Part shown: in pieces, positions 43,465 to 57,021 of the stretch | Position numbering within the stretch: the stretch's first letter is position 1 | Layout of the letters: each line of letters starts with the position of its first letter | From: Panonychus citri | Lineage: Eukaryota; Arthropoda; Arachnida; Trombidiformes; Tetranychidae | Length of the DNA: 64,000 nucleotides | Reading direction: 5' to 3' | Assembly: GCF_014898815.1 (NCBI RefSeq) | Contig: NW_026515445.1 | Coordinates: 1,426,001-1,490,000, forward strand | The notes under the pieces: generated by a model | What the model saw: the letters and a program-made list of their open reading frames with translations, nothing else | The model's database searches: none | What the model was told of the DNA's origin: nothing | Translations under genes and position numbers: made by a program

Positions 43465-46400
43465 TTAAACCTTCAAATCGCGAGGAATCAAAGCGGGTTC
43501 AGAGTGAGTTCTCTTTAAATAGTGATTGAAATGGTGTCCATCATGGTAATCACTGTCTTCCTCCTCGTCTTCATATTCTGATCCATGTTCAGAGTAATCG
43601 GTTCTCACTTCAGATCTTGAATGAACAGGGTATTGATTCACTTCATCATCTTCGTCATTATAATAATCATATTCATCATTTGAATCATTTCTGCTCGACC
43701 TGTTGATCTCATAAAGTAATTTGAATTCCAATTGTTCATCCGTTTCATCTGATTCTTTATCGAGATTCTCATCTACTTGCGGTTCTTTTAGTTCCTTTTT
43801 CGACTTTTTTTCTTGTTCAGCTGATTTTCGTCTTTCATTTTCTTTTATCATTTTCCAACGTTTCTCAATCTGTTCCAATGGCACATTTACCTTGAATCGA
43901 TTTGGAATCGACGATTTACATCGTTTAAACTTCGGTCTATTAACAGCTGCCTCGACATAAGGCTTCGATTTGATGTCAGAACTTTTCAGGCAAATTCGAC
44001 GATGACTTCCCCTTAAACTTTTGTATTGTTCGTGTTTAGCTGTTGTTCGTCTTATCTCCTTAATCGTTGACTTTGAAGATGATCCCCTGTTGATAATCTT
44101 CTTCATCTTATCACTTTGATCAACTGATTGACCTTTTCCAGATCCTTTTCCGTTTGATTTCGCGTCTTTGGTTACATCCTTGCGATTATTAATCGTCTTG
44201 CTAACGTTCGAAGAATTTTCCAAAGAATCGATCACAATTAAAGGATTGGTTTCACTAGGCTTTCGATTATTATATTCAATCCTTCCCATTGATTGATCGC
44301 TGGTCGTTGATACATGACTTGACCTGGAATTTGGTTCTTTGATTGATTTTCTCCCACTTGATCCATTGAATTGCTTCAACTCAGAAGCTATTGATTTATT
44401 AATACTTTCTTTCACCAGTGACAATTGATTATCTACCTTTTTAATTGTCTTCTCTTCACTTTTAATTGTTGACGATAAATTTTTTAAGTTGATTGTATTG
44501 TTGTTGTTACTACTGTTAACATCATTGTTAATGGGCATTAATTTACTAGAACTAATATTAGATCCTCCGTTTTCACTTTTCTTTTTGATCACTTCTTTTT
44601 CATTAAGGTGATGAGACTTTTTTGATTGTTGCTGATTGTTGTAATTAAAACTTGAGTGTAGATCTTTTTTTAACTTTGATTGTCCAAATGTTGACATTGC
44701 AGAGACACTTTTTTGACCCAAACCAGGATTAGGATGATGTATCCGATTGAGCTGATTATAATTACCATGATAATTACCATGATTTTGGTTATTATTATGG
44801 TTATTTTTTCTTGAATAGTTGTCACCAAATTGTGAATTATGATCACTATGAGTCTTCATAAATTGTAGAGCCAAATTTTCATCACTGACAGACTGCAAAG
44901 AATCACAAGAAATAATCAGTTGAAACATATCGAATGACAATTAAGAATCACCAAATCAAGGTAAAAGATGACAACAACAATAATAAAGCAATTAAAGTGG
45001 AAGATACAATCTAAAATAATTGGTATCAATACAACAATGATAAAGATTATCAACAACCAAGAGAGTAAAAAATGCAAGAATTAAGAAATAGTTACATGAT
45101 TGTAACTGAATTAACGTTTAAGTGTTTTAATCAAGATTGTAAACTCGTCTTGATTGTTGGACTGGTTTAGCCTGATAGGCAATAATAATAATACTTGATG
45201 ATAATATTGAAAGTTGAGCCCCAATCAGATTGAAAACACTGTTAACTCTAAATGGTGTTGACCATATCGATCGGTAATAATAATACAACAATAATAATGA
45301 TAAAGGAAATCAACTTTTGTCTGATCAACAGGTTAAATTGTTGACCACTCCTTGGATTATATTCAAACAAAAAGTGATTATCAATCAGCGTGCTGAAGCC
45401 GCCGCCCAATGATGAGGATGAAAAGATGATGATAACATGATTAACTTGTGTTCTCTCCCATTCTCATCATTTTTCATCATTTCTTCATCATCGACATTTA
45501 TCCTGAGAGACTTGAAACCTTCCATTTAAGATGAAACAGATAATATTATTTTCAGCTGATCATCAACTCGATTTCCTCATCATCTTCTTTCCACTTTTCC
45601 CCTTCTTTCCTATTCATCTTCCTCATCTTAATTATGTACTTAAAGTTAATCAATCCGTCGATTTGTTGGTTAAAATACATTACAATCACTATTCTTAGTA
45701 ATATTAACCCACGTTGAAAAGGTCAATCAATCGTCTATTTTCATGCTTATATTTTTACATCCAATCATTAAAAATAATCAATAAAATGAATAAATTATCG
45801 TCATGAAATTTTCATGAGATCTTCAATGCTGATAAACATCAGAGGAAGTGCAAGTAAAAGGATTCATTTAACGATAACCAACGATAATAATAATAATAGT
45901 TTCTAATTTAAAGGTCGCTCAACAAGATCACCGATCTGTGTTTTCTGGTCACAATTGATTCTTGCAATCAGTTGATCCGGATTCAGAATCCTGGTTAACA
46001 GGATACACTAAACAGAAGCAGTTAATTCACCCTGAGGCCATCTAACTTGATTATCATCATCACCATCATCATTATTATTATTATTTTAACCATTTTAATA
46101 ATCATCGAAAAAGATTTTCTCATTGATTAATATTCATAATCTAAAATTTCTATTATTAAATTTTTCTTTTTTCGTTCTAATCTTATTTTTCTATTATCAT
46201 TTTCGAAATGATTAGTAAATAGTTATAGTTATTTTTTCCCATAACTAATCTAGTTTACTATTGTTCTGGTATTTTACCATTATCGTAATGTTTACAATTA
46301 ACCTATTCTACAGGGTGGTAAGAAAATGTGTTCCATTTAATCACTGAATATTGTTAACGAAGGCTGAATTTTCTCATCACCCTGTACTTACCTTGATTAT

Positions 46401-49400
46401 TGGTAAAACCTTCCCTTGATTAGAAGATGAGAGTTTCCTCAATTGATCTGAAATCGAGATGAAAAATAAATAACAATTGTAATTATCACTAAATGAATTC
46501 AGTTTCTTTCATCATCATTACGATTGTTATATAATCATTGTTATCATCACAATTATTAAATTCAATATTGATCAACAGTTTGAAAGAAAACAATCAACTT
46601 GCTCAACAATAACACAATGCTAATAGCGAATAACCCTAAAAGGATATTAGGTTAATTCTTGAATATTGATTAGCTATTTGATCAGAGGAATGGCAATGTT
46701 GTTAATTACTCAAACTCTCCGTTCATTAGTCTTGTTAATCTAATTAATGATCAATTAATATCTTACCATAAAGAAATCGTTCGTACGATCGATACGAATA
46801 CGAATCATTGAAATCTAACATTCCAGGAGATTTGACTTCTTTTCTGAACTTTTCAACTAATCTTTTCACCAGAACTGGTTCGTTATTTCGGCCACTTCGA
46901 ATCTGACATCGCTTTAGATCTTGAAGTTCTTGGAATATTTTCCTCTCCAATTGATACCTTTTAGTGTTTTGATTGATTGGTAACATTTGAATAGAAAACA
47001 AAAAGGATTAGATTACGTTTAGTTTATTGTTTGATTAATTTCTTAACAATTGATTGTAATATTATCCTAAATTGTTAATAGTGTTGATGGTTTCAACCAT
47101 CATATTATATTTTATTTAAGTGATGAGGTCAATTGAAAAGGCAAAAGCCTAAAAGTTAATGATATTATTATTATAATTTAACAATTGTTGTTGTTTTTCA
47201 TCACGAAATCAATTGATTTTTTCTTTAATCATTTAATCGATTGATCAACAAATTAGACCAGCAAAAGTATCGATTAACATGAAAATCAGGTTATTCTCAT
47301 TTGTTGATTATGTAAACACTTCAATGTTTTCCAATGTCAATGTCATCATTTAATTTTCCTTTTCCTTTTTCTGTTCATGTTTTTCATAAATAAATCATCA
47401 TGAACAATTTACTATCATAAATTTACTAATTAACTTGCTTATCATTAATATTATCGATTTACTTACTTTCGTAGACTTCGTTCAACTTTGGCCATCATTT
47501 CATTGTTTTCTACTCTAATTTGGTCCTTCGTTGGTTTCGCTTCTGATTGAGGTCGTCGAGCCAAATCTAAGCCTCGAGTATCGACCTTTGCAGTCACATG
47601 GGATAGATCAATGGGTCCCGATGTTGGTGCTAGTCGATGGTGGAGATGATGAGAGCACCGAGACTCTGAGTGTAGCTTTAGATCACATTTCGAATCCTCT
47701 TTACAATTATCACTCGATTTGCTCGATCTTCTCTCTCCAATCAAATGCTTGTCACTCAAATGAAGACGATTAGATTGGTGGTCATTTTGTCGAGAATCCT
47801 TTTCCTCATTAGATTGAGAGAGATCGTCATTTTTAACATGATAACTTTCATTTTCCACGGAGTCTTGAGTGTTTGGTGGGTTATTTTGATCGTCGATTAA
47901 GTTATCAGCTGACGAATCATCAGAACCAATTATTGGTATTTCATGACTCACAATAGAAGCGATTGAAGCCAATGAACCAGTTGCTGATTCAGTCGTATCT
48001 TGGTTATGATCAACAAAAGAATCTTCAGAATATTCAGTTTCAGATGAATTTCCATGAATCTCTTTATTATTTCCATCAAAATCTTCATTATGGTTGTTGA
48101 TACTTTCATCTGATTCATTTTCCTCTCCGAGTTTATCCTTGACATTATTAGTTCCAATTATTTTCTCACCGTTATAATTATCTTCATCTCCATTAATAAC
48201 TTGTTCTGTCACCACAACTGATAAATCAACGTCACTTGCATGCGGATGTTTAACAATAGATTTACCAATTAATGAGCGTTTATTGTTGATCTGCCCTGGT
48301 TTCAATGTCCCGCGATCAAGTGACCGACTTGTCAATTGTTCTCGGTCATCAGCACCGTCTCTGCTTCGCGATGAGCTTTTTAATTTACTGCGACTGCGAT
48401 TTTTTGAGCTTTCCCCACTTTCAATTATCCCTCGTGATTTAATTTTGCTCTGGTTACTGTTACTACTTTTAATTGTGTCACTTAAACTGGTTAATCCTTT
48501 TTTCTTAGTTGCTAATTGTGTATCACTTTCTCTATCACTTACAAAACTTTGAGATTGATTATCATTTAACAACGATGATGATTGAGATGAATCGGTTGTG
48601 CTTAATTTTGTCCTTCTTTTGACTCGTTTCAGAGGAGCTATTTTGTGTTTCGAAACTGTATTCACATAGACATTTGTTATAATCGATTGTGATTGGAATC
48701 CTGAGCTCATTGATCGAGAGGCTGAATATGAATAATCGGGTGACGAGCCGTTGTTACGGTAAATTGCTACTTTTCGTTTGGAAATTGATGTGCGAGTTTT
48801 CCCATCATCATGATGAGATTCAATTGTTTCCATGTTTGTTATTTTCTGACCAGACTCAGAATTAGAATTAATGTTTGAGTAACAATTATCTCGAGAAGCT
48901 GAATGAGATTTCGAAGAATTAGAATAAACTTTGGGTGAGATATAACCTTTGCCAGGACTTTGAGATGATAAACGCTTTTGATGCAATGACCTGATCAAAG
49001 TGAGTAGATTAGAAAGAGAGAGAATAGAAATTAATAGAAACTTGTCATGAACCTTATCATGAACGAATTACCTTGAATTTAAATCTAATCTTGATGCTGG
49101 AAGAGCTCCATGAAGTAATAGGAATTTGGCACAACTTCGATAATTTTTTTGTAGAGCGCAATCAAGTGGAGTCATTAAATTCCCTTTTGATTTCATTAAT
49201 GGATTAATTTCCGAACCACAATCAATTAACACTTTACACATTTCAACATTGTTGTCTGTCGCTGCGATGTGAAGTGGACTCCGTCCAATTGTATTCGTTG
49301 TATTCACGGCACTTGGAAGTTGTTGAAGAAGCCATCGAACCAATTCTGAAACGAGAAAAATAAAAACATTTCAATTCGATTTCATTGTTTGATTATTTAT

Positions 49401-51614
49401 TCAGAAAATGGTGTTTACCTTTGCGACCAGATTTGATTGCTTCGTGTAAAGGTAAATCGCCCCTGGCATTTCTGTACCAAAGGTTTGCTCCATGCGAGGC
49501 GAGAATCTTGATTGTCTCGAACTGCCCTTTGGCAGCACCACAATGAGCAGCCGTTCGTCCTTTAAGATCTTGTCGATTAGGCTCAGATCCAGACACTAGT
49601 AGTAATTGGGTACAATCGGCATGACCCAAGGTCACAGCGTAGTATAAAGGTGAACATCCAATCGAATCAGTTGCATCGATCTGAGCACCACACATATTTA
49701 TAAGAGCTTCGGCCGATTCGACATGACCTCGACTTGACGCACAATGAAGGGCTAATTAGTAGAAATCAAATCAAGTAGATTTACATCATTAATCAATTTT
49801 CACTTTCAGTATAATCTCCTTGATTCAAATGGCGATTTGAGATACAATATCAATCGCAACAATAATCAATGTGATTTATTACCTGTTAATCCATCTTTAT
49901 CACAAGATGAAACATCGGCACCGGAATTGACCAGCATCATAATCGCTTCGCTTGAACCTTAAGATTAATAGATAATAAAAACGAGTTATCTCAAAGATGA
50001 TTAAATGATTTACTATAAATTCAATAATCGAGTTAATCTGATTGAATCAGTTTGCAAAAACTCAGTGAGACCAAATTTTACCAGGACAGTAAAACGAATG
50101 ACGATCAATCTTAAAAGTGACTTTTTCGTGATTACAATTGTTTGGAAAACAAGGAAACGAGACATTGACACATTTAAATTTCTTTAATCATTATAACAGA
50201 AAGATAATTGAATCATCACGAAAATGATCAAGAAAAATGATTTAAGGCCTCAATTCAAAGATGAAGTTTAATTGTTTCCCTTGACAATTTGATCATTATG
50301 AAAGATTAATGATTGACAAGTAACTCTGGTTGGAAAGTGAATACAAATTATCAATCGATTTTAATTGCTGATCAAGTTATTTGGTGACCACAGTCTATTT
50401 TCAGAGCTCATTTGTTATTTGGATCAATAATTGTCAAGAATTTATTTGTATCATTAAAATCTAATTACTGTTTAATCAGAGAGGAACTTAATTTTCAACT
50501 CGGAATCAGTTTCATTGGAAACTTTCTCATTACAATAATTATTTGAACTCATTTAATTTTAACTATTAATAGTTAATCATTGACAATCAATCAATTTCAA
50601 CCAAGACTCGCCCTTTTATTCAATTTAGTTACAACTTATCATTACCTTCCGGGCAATTTAATATTATGGAGATTGAAAAATCTAACAATTTACTAATTAT
50701 TTGTGGCCAATATCAATCGTGCAACTAATTTGGGTATTTACAAAGTCACGCAACAATTGATCATCTAAACTTAATTATAATCAGGACAATTTAACTGTCT
50801 CAAAGCGACACAAAAGTGAAATGATCTAATTTCAAAAGGAAAAGTAAATCATCATTCTGAACAATTATGATAACTCGGACAATCAGAATAAATTGTTACC
50901 TGAACTCGCAGCCCAAAGAAGTGGCGTTCGTCCATCTTTATCCCGACAATTTGGATCAACTTTTTGATAAGCTAATATTTTTCGCAACACTTTTAATCCG
51001 ATTCTTACATCTTTGTTTATACTATTGGACGGAGCGGTCATTTGGGCGGCATAATGAACAGGATGAGCACCATAAATATCCGGAAGGGAAGCTGAGGCAC
51101 CCGATGAGTATAATATATCGAGACAAGATAGTTCGTTGCAAACGGTAGCCCAATGGAAAGCGGTGTGTCCCTCAGTATCACCCGCGTTCAGGAACTGAGT
51201 GAACAATTGGTCAGACGGGATCAGCGATTTTACTGACGATGTTAAATAAGTGACCATTGATGTGTTCCCGTTGATAACAGCTAAATGGAGGATCGTGTAG
51301 CCGTCGTTGTCCTGATTGATTATCGAGTGAGGTCGAGATTGAATCAATAATTGAGCGCAAAAGATTCCGGTACATTCCGCACAATAGTGTAGCAATGAGC
51401 GACCATTTCGATCACGTCCATTGATCAGATCGAGCAATGATTTCCCTTTAATTAAATCTACTAATCGTGATTGTAATGATTTGTGGCAACAATCAAAAAA
51501 TTCAATTATTTCTGGATTATCTTGACAATCCTGTCCATTTTTTTTGACACTTTCACTATTAAGTTGATTATTACTATTGGCATGATTGTTAACACCATTA
51601 AGTTGATCGCTCAT
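43465..51614 (-). CDS. Ankyrin-repeat protein with long Ser-rich tail (inversin/diversin-like), 1531 aa
   Basis: Eight exons: 51614-50900, 49957-49883, 49751-49419, 49345-49072, 48990-47467, 46957-46767, 46447-46392, 44892-43465; every phase matches. About ten ankyrin repeats cover residues ~66-470 (GRSLLHYCAECTGIFCAQLL, GYTILHLAVINGNTSMV, GRTPLLWAASSGSSEAIMML, GLTALHCASSRGHVESAEAL, GDLPLHEAIKSGRKELVRWL, GRSPLHIAATDNNVEMCKVL). The 508-codon fifth exon is Ser/Asn/Asp-rich and looks disordered. A compact conserved-looking block follows (ERKIFQELQDLKRCQIRSGR, NNEPVLVKRLVEKF), then a second low-complexity region with one basic segment (EQIEKRWKMIKENERRKS). The repeat region is organised like inversin, but I see no IQ motif, so orthology is unsure. 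A scaffold role is inferred. An alternative is an arthropod-specific ankyrin protein. Confidence 0.82.
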
Positions 51615-53802
51615 TGTTGATCATTTTAAATTGTAATCCATAAACAAATTGATCAACACGATTGAAATTTTCTCGGTACAAACAATTGAAATCACTTTGC
51701 TATTAGGTAGACATTGAGGTCTATTAAATTATGAAGGTAATGCAATGAACTAAACTTCATAGTTCAATGATCATGAATTGTCTTTGTCATGGTAATTCTG
51801 GTTAATAAATGTTACACATTAGTCAGAATCATGAATTAAAATGAATTTCGTTTCTAAACAAAACAAAAGTTGAAACAATTAAGGGACGTAAATACAAAGT
51901 AAATAAATAAAATTCAAATCGCTGTAAAAATTAAGTTCTAACTCATTAAGAAACAGTTTTATTTAGTTAATTGTAATCAAAATATAATCAAATAAATGTC
52001 AACAAAATTAACAATTGAATTGTAGCACCAAGAAAATGAACATTGAGTTTATCGAAGTCCTCATGACCTAGAAACATTTCTGTCGTAATAATCTCCATAG
52101 AGATGGAAATTGTCATGAGAATTTTGTCTCCCTCTTTCATCATGCTCTCTCTCTCCTCTTTGATTCTCCTTTGTCTCTTTCTCCCTCTCTCACCTGTACC
52201 TTCTATTTTTCATCATTTCTTGTCATCCTTATCATCATCAGTTTTAGAATCTCTCTAGTGGAATAAAAAATATTAACTGAATCTGCTCGATGAAATCAGT
52301 TACCTATGAACATACTCACTTTTTCATGATGATAATCAGTTAACTGAATCGTCCTCAATTTTAATAATCAGAGGTTCATCATTATTATAACTTTTATTTT
52401 TAATCAATACTAAACTCATTCACTTACTCGTATCGTTAATAAATAAATTCATCATTAATTTTTGGTAATCATTTGATTTCATTTTCATTATTGCTTATAA
52501 TTATTTTCCATCGATCATAACTTATTTAATCAATGGTTAACTTAATTGCTGACCATTTTTAGTTATCGTGGTATAATTTAAGCAAACAAAAATTGTCCAT
52601 TAACAGACAAACTAATTGATGGAAATGGTTAATAATATTAACAGTATTTGTAATCGATTAGCAAAATAATTATTTCATCATTCACCAAAGTCACATACAA
52701 TTCATTCAATCAAATTAAATTATTTCCATCATGAAAATAATAGTAATTTTTAAGAAATTTTTTGAACTTTTTTCGTAAATCATATTACTTTCATTTTTCG
52801 AATTGTCCTTAGGCTCATAGTTGATCTTGTTTCATTGCGAGAAGGAATAATATTGAAATGAATTTTCAAAAACTCTGTTAACGATTAGCACCGTCGTCGA
52901 GAGTAAATGGTAGAAATAATCACCACCAGATGGAAGTTCTGATTCTACGAAATTGGTAATAGAAAATTTGATAATAAAAGTCCTTCGATTCATTGATCTT
53001 CTGTCAGAACTCGATGAAGACCAAGAGATAAAAATTAAATTCTATTCAAATTCGACTCGCTATGCATTTGATTAATGTACATTTCGATTGAAGCTCAAGA
53101 ATTGAAATAAAATGAATGCAATCTAAATGATTGTTCTTTCACCAGTCCTGCTTATTGTTCAAACGAAGTCACGAACATTTTTTTTGAAGAACTGAATTTG
53201 CGCTGACGAATCGAATCTGAATGAAAATATTTTCCCCTTTCCCATTAATTGATTAGGACTCATGATTACTGATAGAGATTTATTAATAGTGATTTTAGAA
53301 TACTAAAATATAAGTAAGTATATTTTTGTTAGGCAGTTGGAGCTCTCCGAGTGACTGGAGATTATCTCGGCTATCGAATGGATTAAAAGTGCCAACATTT
53401 TTTCATGATAAAGTTAACATTCCTTCCATAGCTCAAATTTGTTAAAATTTACTGGCCTTTATTTACTACAATGAGCATTCGTGTGATAAATATTAGAAAT
53501 ATCTGGTCATCTCTCCAAATGGACAATTGACAAAAATTGAATTTCAGAAAATCTCTGTATAAATCTATGGATCAATATGGAATTGGAGTCAATCGTTTGT
53601 GTGAAATGAATTGAATCGAATCAAATTTTTGCTGTTATAAAATAAGTTAGAACTTGTTCTTTTTATTGATATTTCGTTTGTCTGAGGTCAACTTAATTGA
53701 ATGAGGTTTTCGTCAGGTTGCCGTTGATTATAAACTTTGATGATTTTAAATTATTGCTTGAAATTTAAGATCAATTGAAACTCAAGTTGATTTTGAATCT
53801 TT
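51615..53802. other. Intergenic region between ankyrin gene and transporter
   Basis: 2.2 kb with a long pyrimidine-rich tract at about 52125-52210. No gene found. The ankyrin promoter is expected at its left end. Confidence 0.45.
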
Positions 53803-56800
53803 TCAAACACTAACCAAAGTTTGGTCAGAAATTTTGTCACTAGATGGTGATGATTGTTTAGATTGAGGTAATGTCAATGATGCAATTGATTGATTGACAA
53901 TTTGTTTACCATTAATTTCTTGGTTAGTTTGGTTATCTTTATGGTTGTGTTTTCCATTTTTCTTTGACGGATTTATAAATGGCTCTGTTAACCAAAGTGC
54001 TGATGCCAAGAACCCGAAGACGCTCAATAAATTGAAAAGTCCATCATATGAACCGAAAGCGGCATCACGATAATAACCAACTAACATTGGACGTACTAAA
54101 GTTGTTAATCCACAAAAGAAGGAACTTAATCCAAAGGCTAATGGTGAATTTTCAGTTCCAAGATATTTACAGAATAAAATGTTGAGCATATTTACAATGA
54201 TTCCTGATTTAAAACCCAATCCTGTCGATATCGCCGTTAAAACGTAATAATTGGTTGTCAATGGAATACATTTGAGTAATACTCCGACAATAAAGATATT
54301 AAACATGGCCATATATTTGAGAGGAACCAAACGATTGTCCATGAACCATCCAGATCCTAAACGACCGACCAGATCACCAGCCGAAAAAGTCGTAATCAAA
54401 TGGACTGCGACATCTCGAGATAAACCTTAGATTGAATGAACGGATAACAATTTAATATCTTGAAAGGTAAATTCAACCAATTACAACTGATAATTGTTTG
54501 ATTAACTACGAATCATCAATCAATCAGAATTGCACCCAGAAGATTTCATCGACTCACCTTTGTCAACAGCGAGATCAACATTGACCATAGTGTATGTGAT
54601 GACTCCCCAAAAATAAGCCAAATGAGTCGCACAAATTAATGCGAAACATGGATTGGTTATTATTAAAACAATTCTGTCTAATTGTTGTTTAACTTGAGAT
54701 CGTTTCGCTGTTTCAGATAGTTTGTGAATCGTTGGAAGAACCATCTTTTCGTTGGTTGAAATCTTTCGCTCCATCGTCAAAGCCATTTGAACAAATTTCG
54801 ACGACATTAGTTGTAATGTTGATCGATTGTAATTATCGTTGATGTAATAATTTGATTTCTGTAAAATTTTATCTGGTGGAGATTCTGTTGGTGTTTTATT
54901 ACTCGAATTGTTATCACCAATTACGATGTTACTTTCTGATTGATTTTTGTTTAAATTTTCACCAAAATGAGTCAAGTAAACCGGTGAAATAGAAAATATC
55001 TTCTTCAGATTATCCTTTTTTTCTGATGGTGATTTTGATGATAACTTTTTCGATGATGATTTTTGAGGACGAAGAGTTAAACTAACTGGAAGAGTTAAAA
55101 GTGTTAATACAGCCAAAGTAAGAAACGATTTATGTAAACCGAGATAACTGAGACTATTTCGAGCCAATGGCGATATGGCGAATGCCCCGAGGGTGCCTCC
55201 TGAAAGAGCGATTCCAAGGGCTGACCCTCGATATTTAACAAAATATTCATTGATTATTGCGGGATTTTGAACATAAGTTATGCCGATTCCAAAACCTAAT
55301 TGTAGTTAAGATGAAAGTACAAATTGTAATTAGAAATAATCAATGGAAACAAAGTCAACCATTTTGTCGACAAGTTTGTTATTTAATTGATATTCGATGA
55401 ACGAGATTCTGTAACTCTATTAATTCAGCTAATTACAATTGAAAACCTGAAATCGGAAAATTGAATCAATGTAAATAATTTTCAGGGCTGAAAAACATAA
55501 CCTGTTCATCTAAAGCTGAAAAGATGATACAAAACCTGTAAGAATGAAGCAGCAATTAAATAATCAATTAGGACAGTTCAGTTTGGAGTTAGGGCTCTTT
55601 TGTAATATCGAAGTTTATTTAATTGCTAATTATAATTATATTCTAATTTTAGAAAAGTTTTTTAAGAGAGCCTCTTATTAAGAACTCGTTTATTGATAGT
55701 AAACTCTAATTGTTACTAAAAAAGGAAAGTGTTGCAAGGATTTTGCCGATTTGATCGATGCGAAAATCCAGAGAAAAACTTTTTCTGTTCTCAGAAAAGT
55801 TTCACGAAAGAAACAATTAAAAGTTCGAATTAATTACCTTGAATTATTCCAACAAACAGGACAATATCCAAAACCGATGTAGCAAAATAGCAAAGCGCTG
55901 CTCCGATCGTTGAGAAAACACAACCGATAAAAACAATTGTCCTTATATCTAAATGTGAATTTAAAACACCAGAGATTGGACCTGAAATCGAAACGTAAAT
56001 TGACAAAATTAGTTTCATCAGAGAGATTATGTTAATTATAATAATTACAATGGAAAATAATAAAACCAGGAAACGTCTTTTAATTTACTAATTGCAAGGC
56101 TAATGATCAGTGATATTTGCAATACCAATTCATTTCTTAATCTTAGCATTTTGGCTTCTCGAGGTTAACTTTAATTTAATTTAGTTACAGGAACTGTCAG
56201 TTTGCCTGATTGTTAGTGTGTTGTAATTACGATCATAATAGTAGTTGAAAAGATTGGAAATTAATCAGAATTGGTCAATATTATTATAAAAAAATCCTTC
56301 GGTGCAAAGTAACCTTGATCACCTCTAGAAACTCTGGACTCTATTGTCATGTAAAGATATAATTGTAATGAAATATTTCATCGCAATCAAATCCAATACA
56401 ATCAATGAGAACCTCGACTAAATGAATTGCTGTATTATTATGATCATGATTAACTATTGTAAACATCATTTAGCTAATCAATACTGGTTTACCTTTATTA
56501 TTGAGCCTGATTAACCTTCTGGACAGTCCATTCAAAACATGTTATTATTATTTATTATTAGCACTATTTAAATCGAGTAATTTACAGCTAATTGTTATCA
56601 GATGATGATCAAAGTGCAGATCTGATTATGATGGTTTCGCTTGAATGAGCAATATTAATGACCTCTATCATAAATGAACTTAGGTCATGAAGTTTTTTGT
56701 TCGCAATAACCTCAAGTTCAATGGAAAAGTGGTAAAAAACAAATCGGTAATTAAGACTGATTAACATATTAATCTAATAATAATATCGAACTTACCTGAA

Positions 56801-57021
56801 AGGTGAATCACGGTCATGCAAAGGCTGAAAGGCCAGGTAGCTTCACTTCGAGATACATGATAAGTTTCGAGAACTTCTGATAAAAATAATGAATAACTTC
56901 GGTGGATACCAAACAATATGGCGTTGATGAAGCAACAGGAAAACGGGATAACCCAAGCATAACCTGAGTCGATGTTTTTACCATTTGGCTTTTGGTTAAT
57001 ATTTACAGACATTGAAGGCAT
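53803..57021 (-). CDS. Monocarboxylate transporter-like MFS protein (SLC16 family), 576 aa
   Basis: Major-facilitator membrane carrier of the SLC16 type; the substrate cannot be told from sequence. Exons 57021-56796, 55981-55838, 55295-54558 and 54425-53803 all join in phase 1. TM1 carries the family signature in DSGYAWVIPFSCCFINAILF (family D/E-G-G/S-W/F-x-W). The TM4-5 signature region appears as EYFVKYRGSALGIALSGGTL. A long polar cytoplasmic loop (residues ~198-325, LRPQKSSSKK onward) separates the halves. TM7 is in NPCFALICATHLAYFWGVIT. TM8 has the charged pair in FSAGDLVGRLGSGWFMD, equivalent to the Asp/Arg pair of MCTs. The tail is polar. I chose the ATG at 57021 (MPSMSVNINQK); a second Met lies three codons on. 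Donor and acceptor signals are good throughout. Confidence 0.93.

Noticed and set aside
47531..48552. Several + strand ORFs opposite the ankyrin gene
   Set aside because: They are antisense shadows of the long Ser-rich exon.
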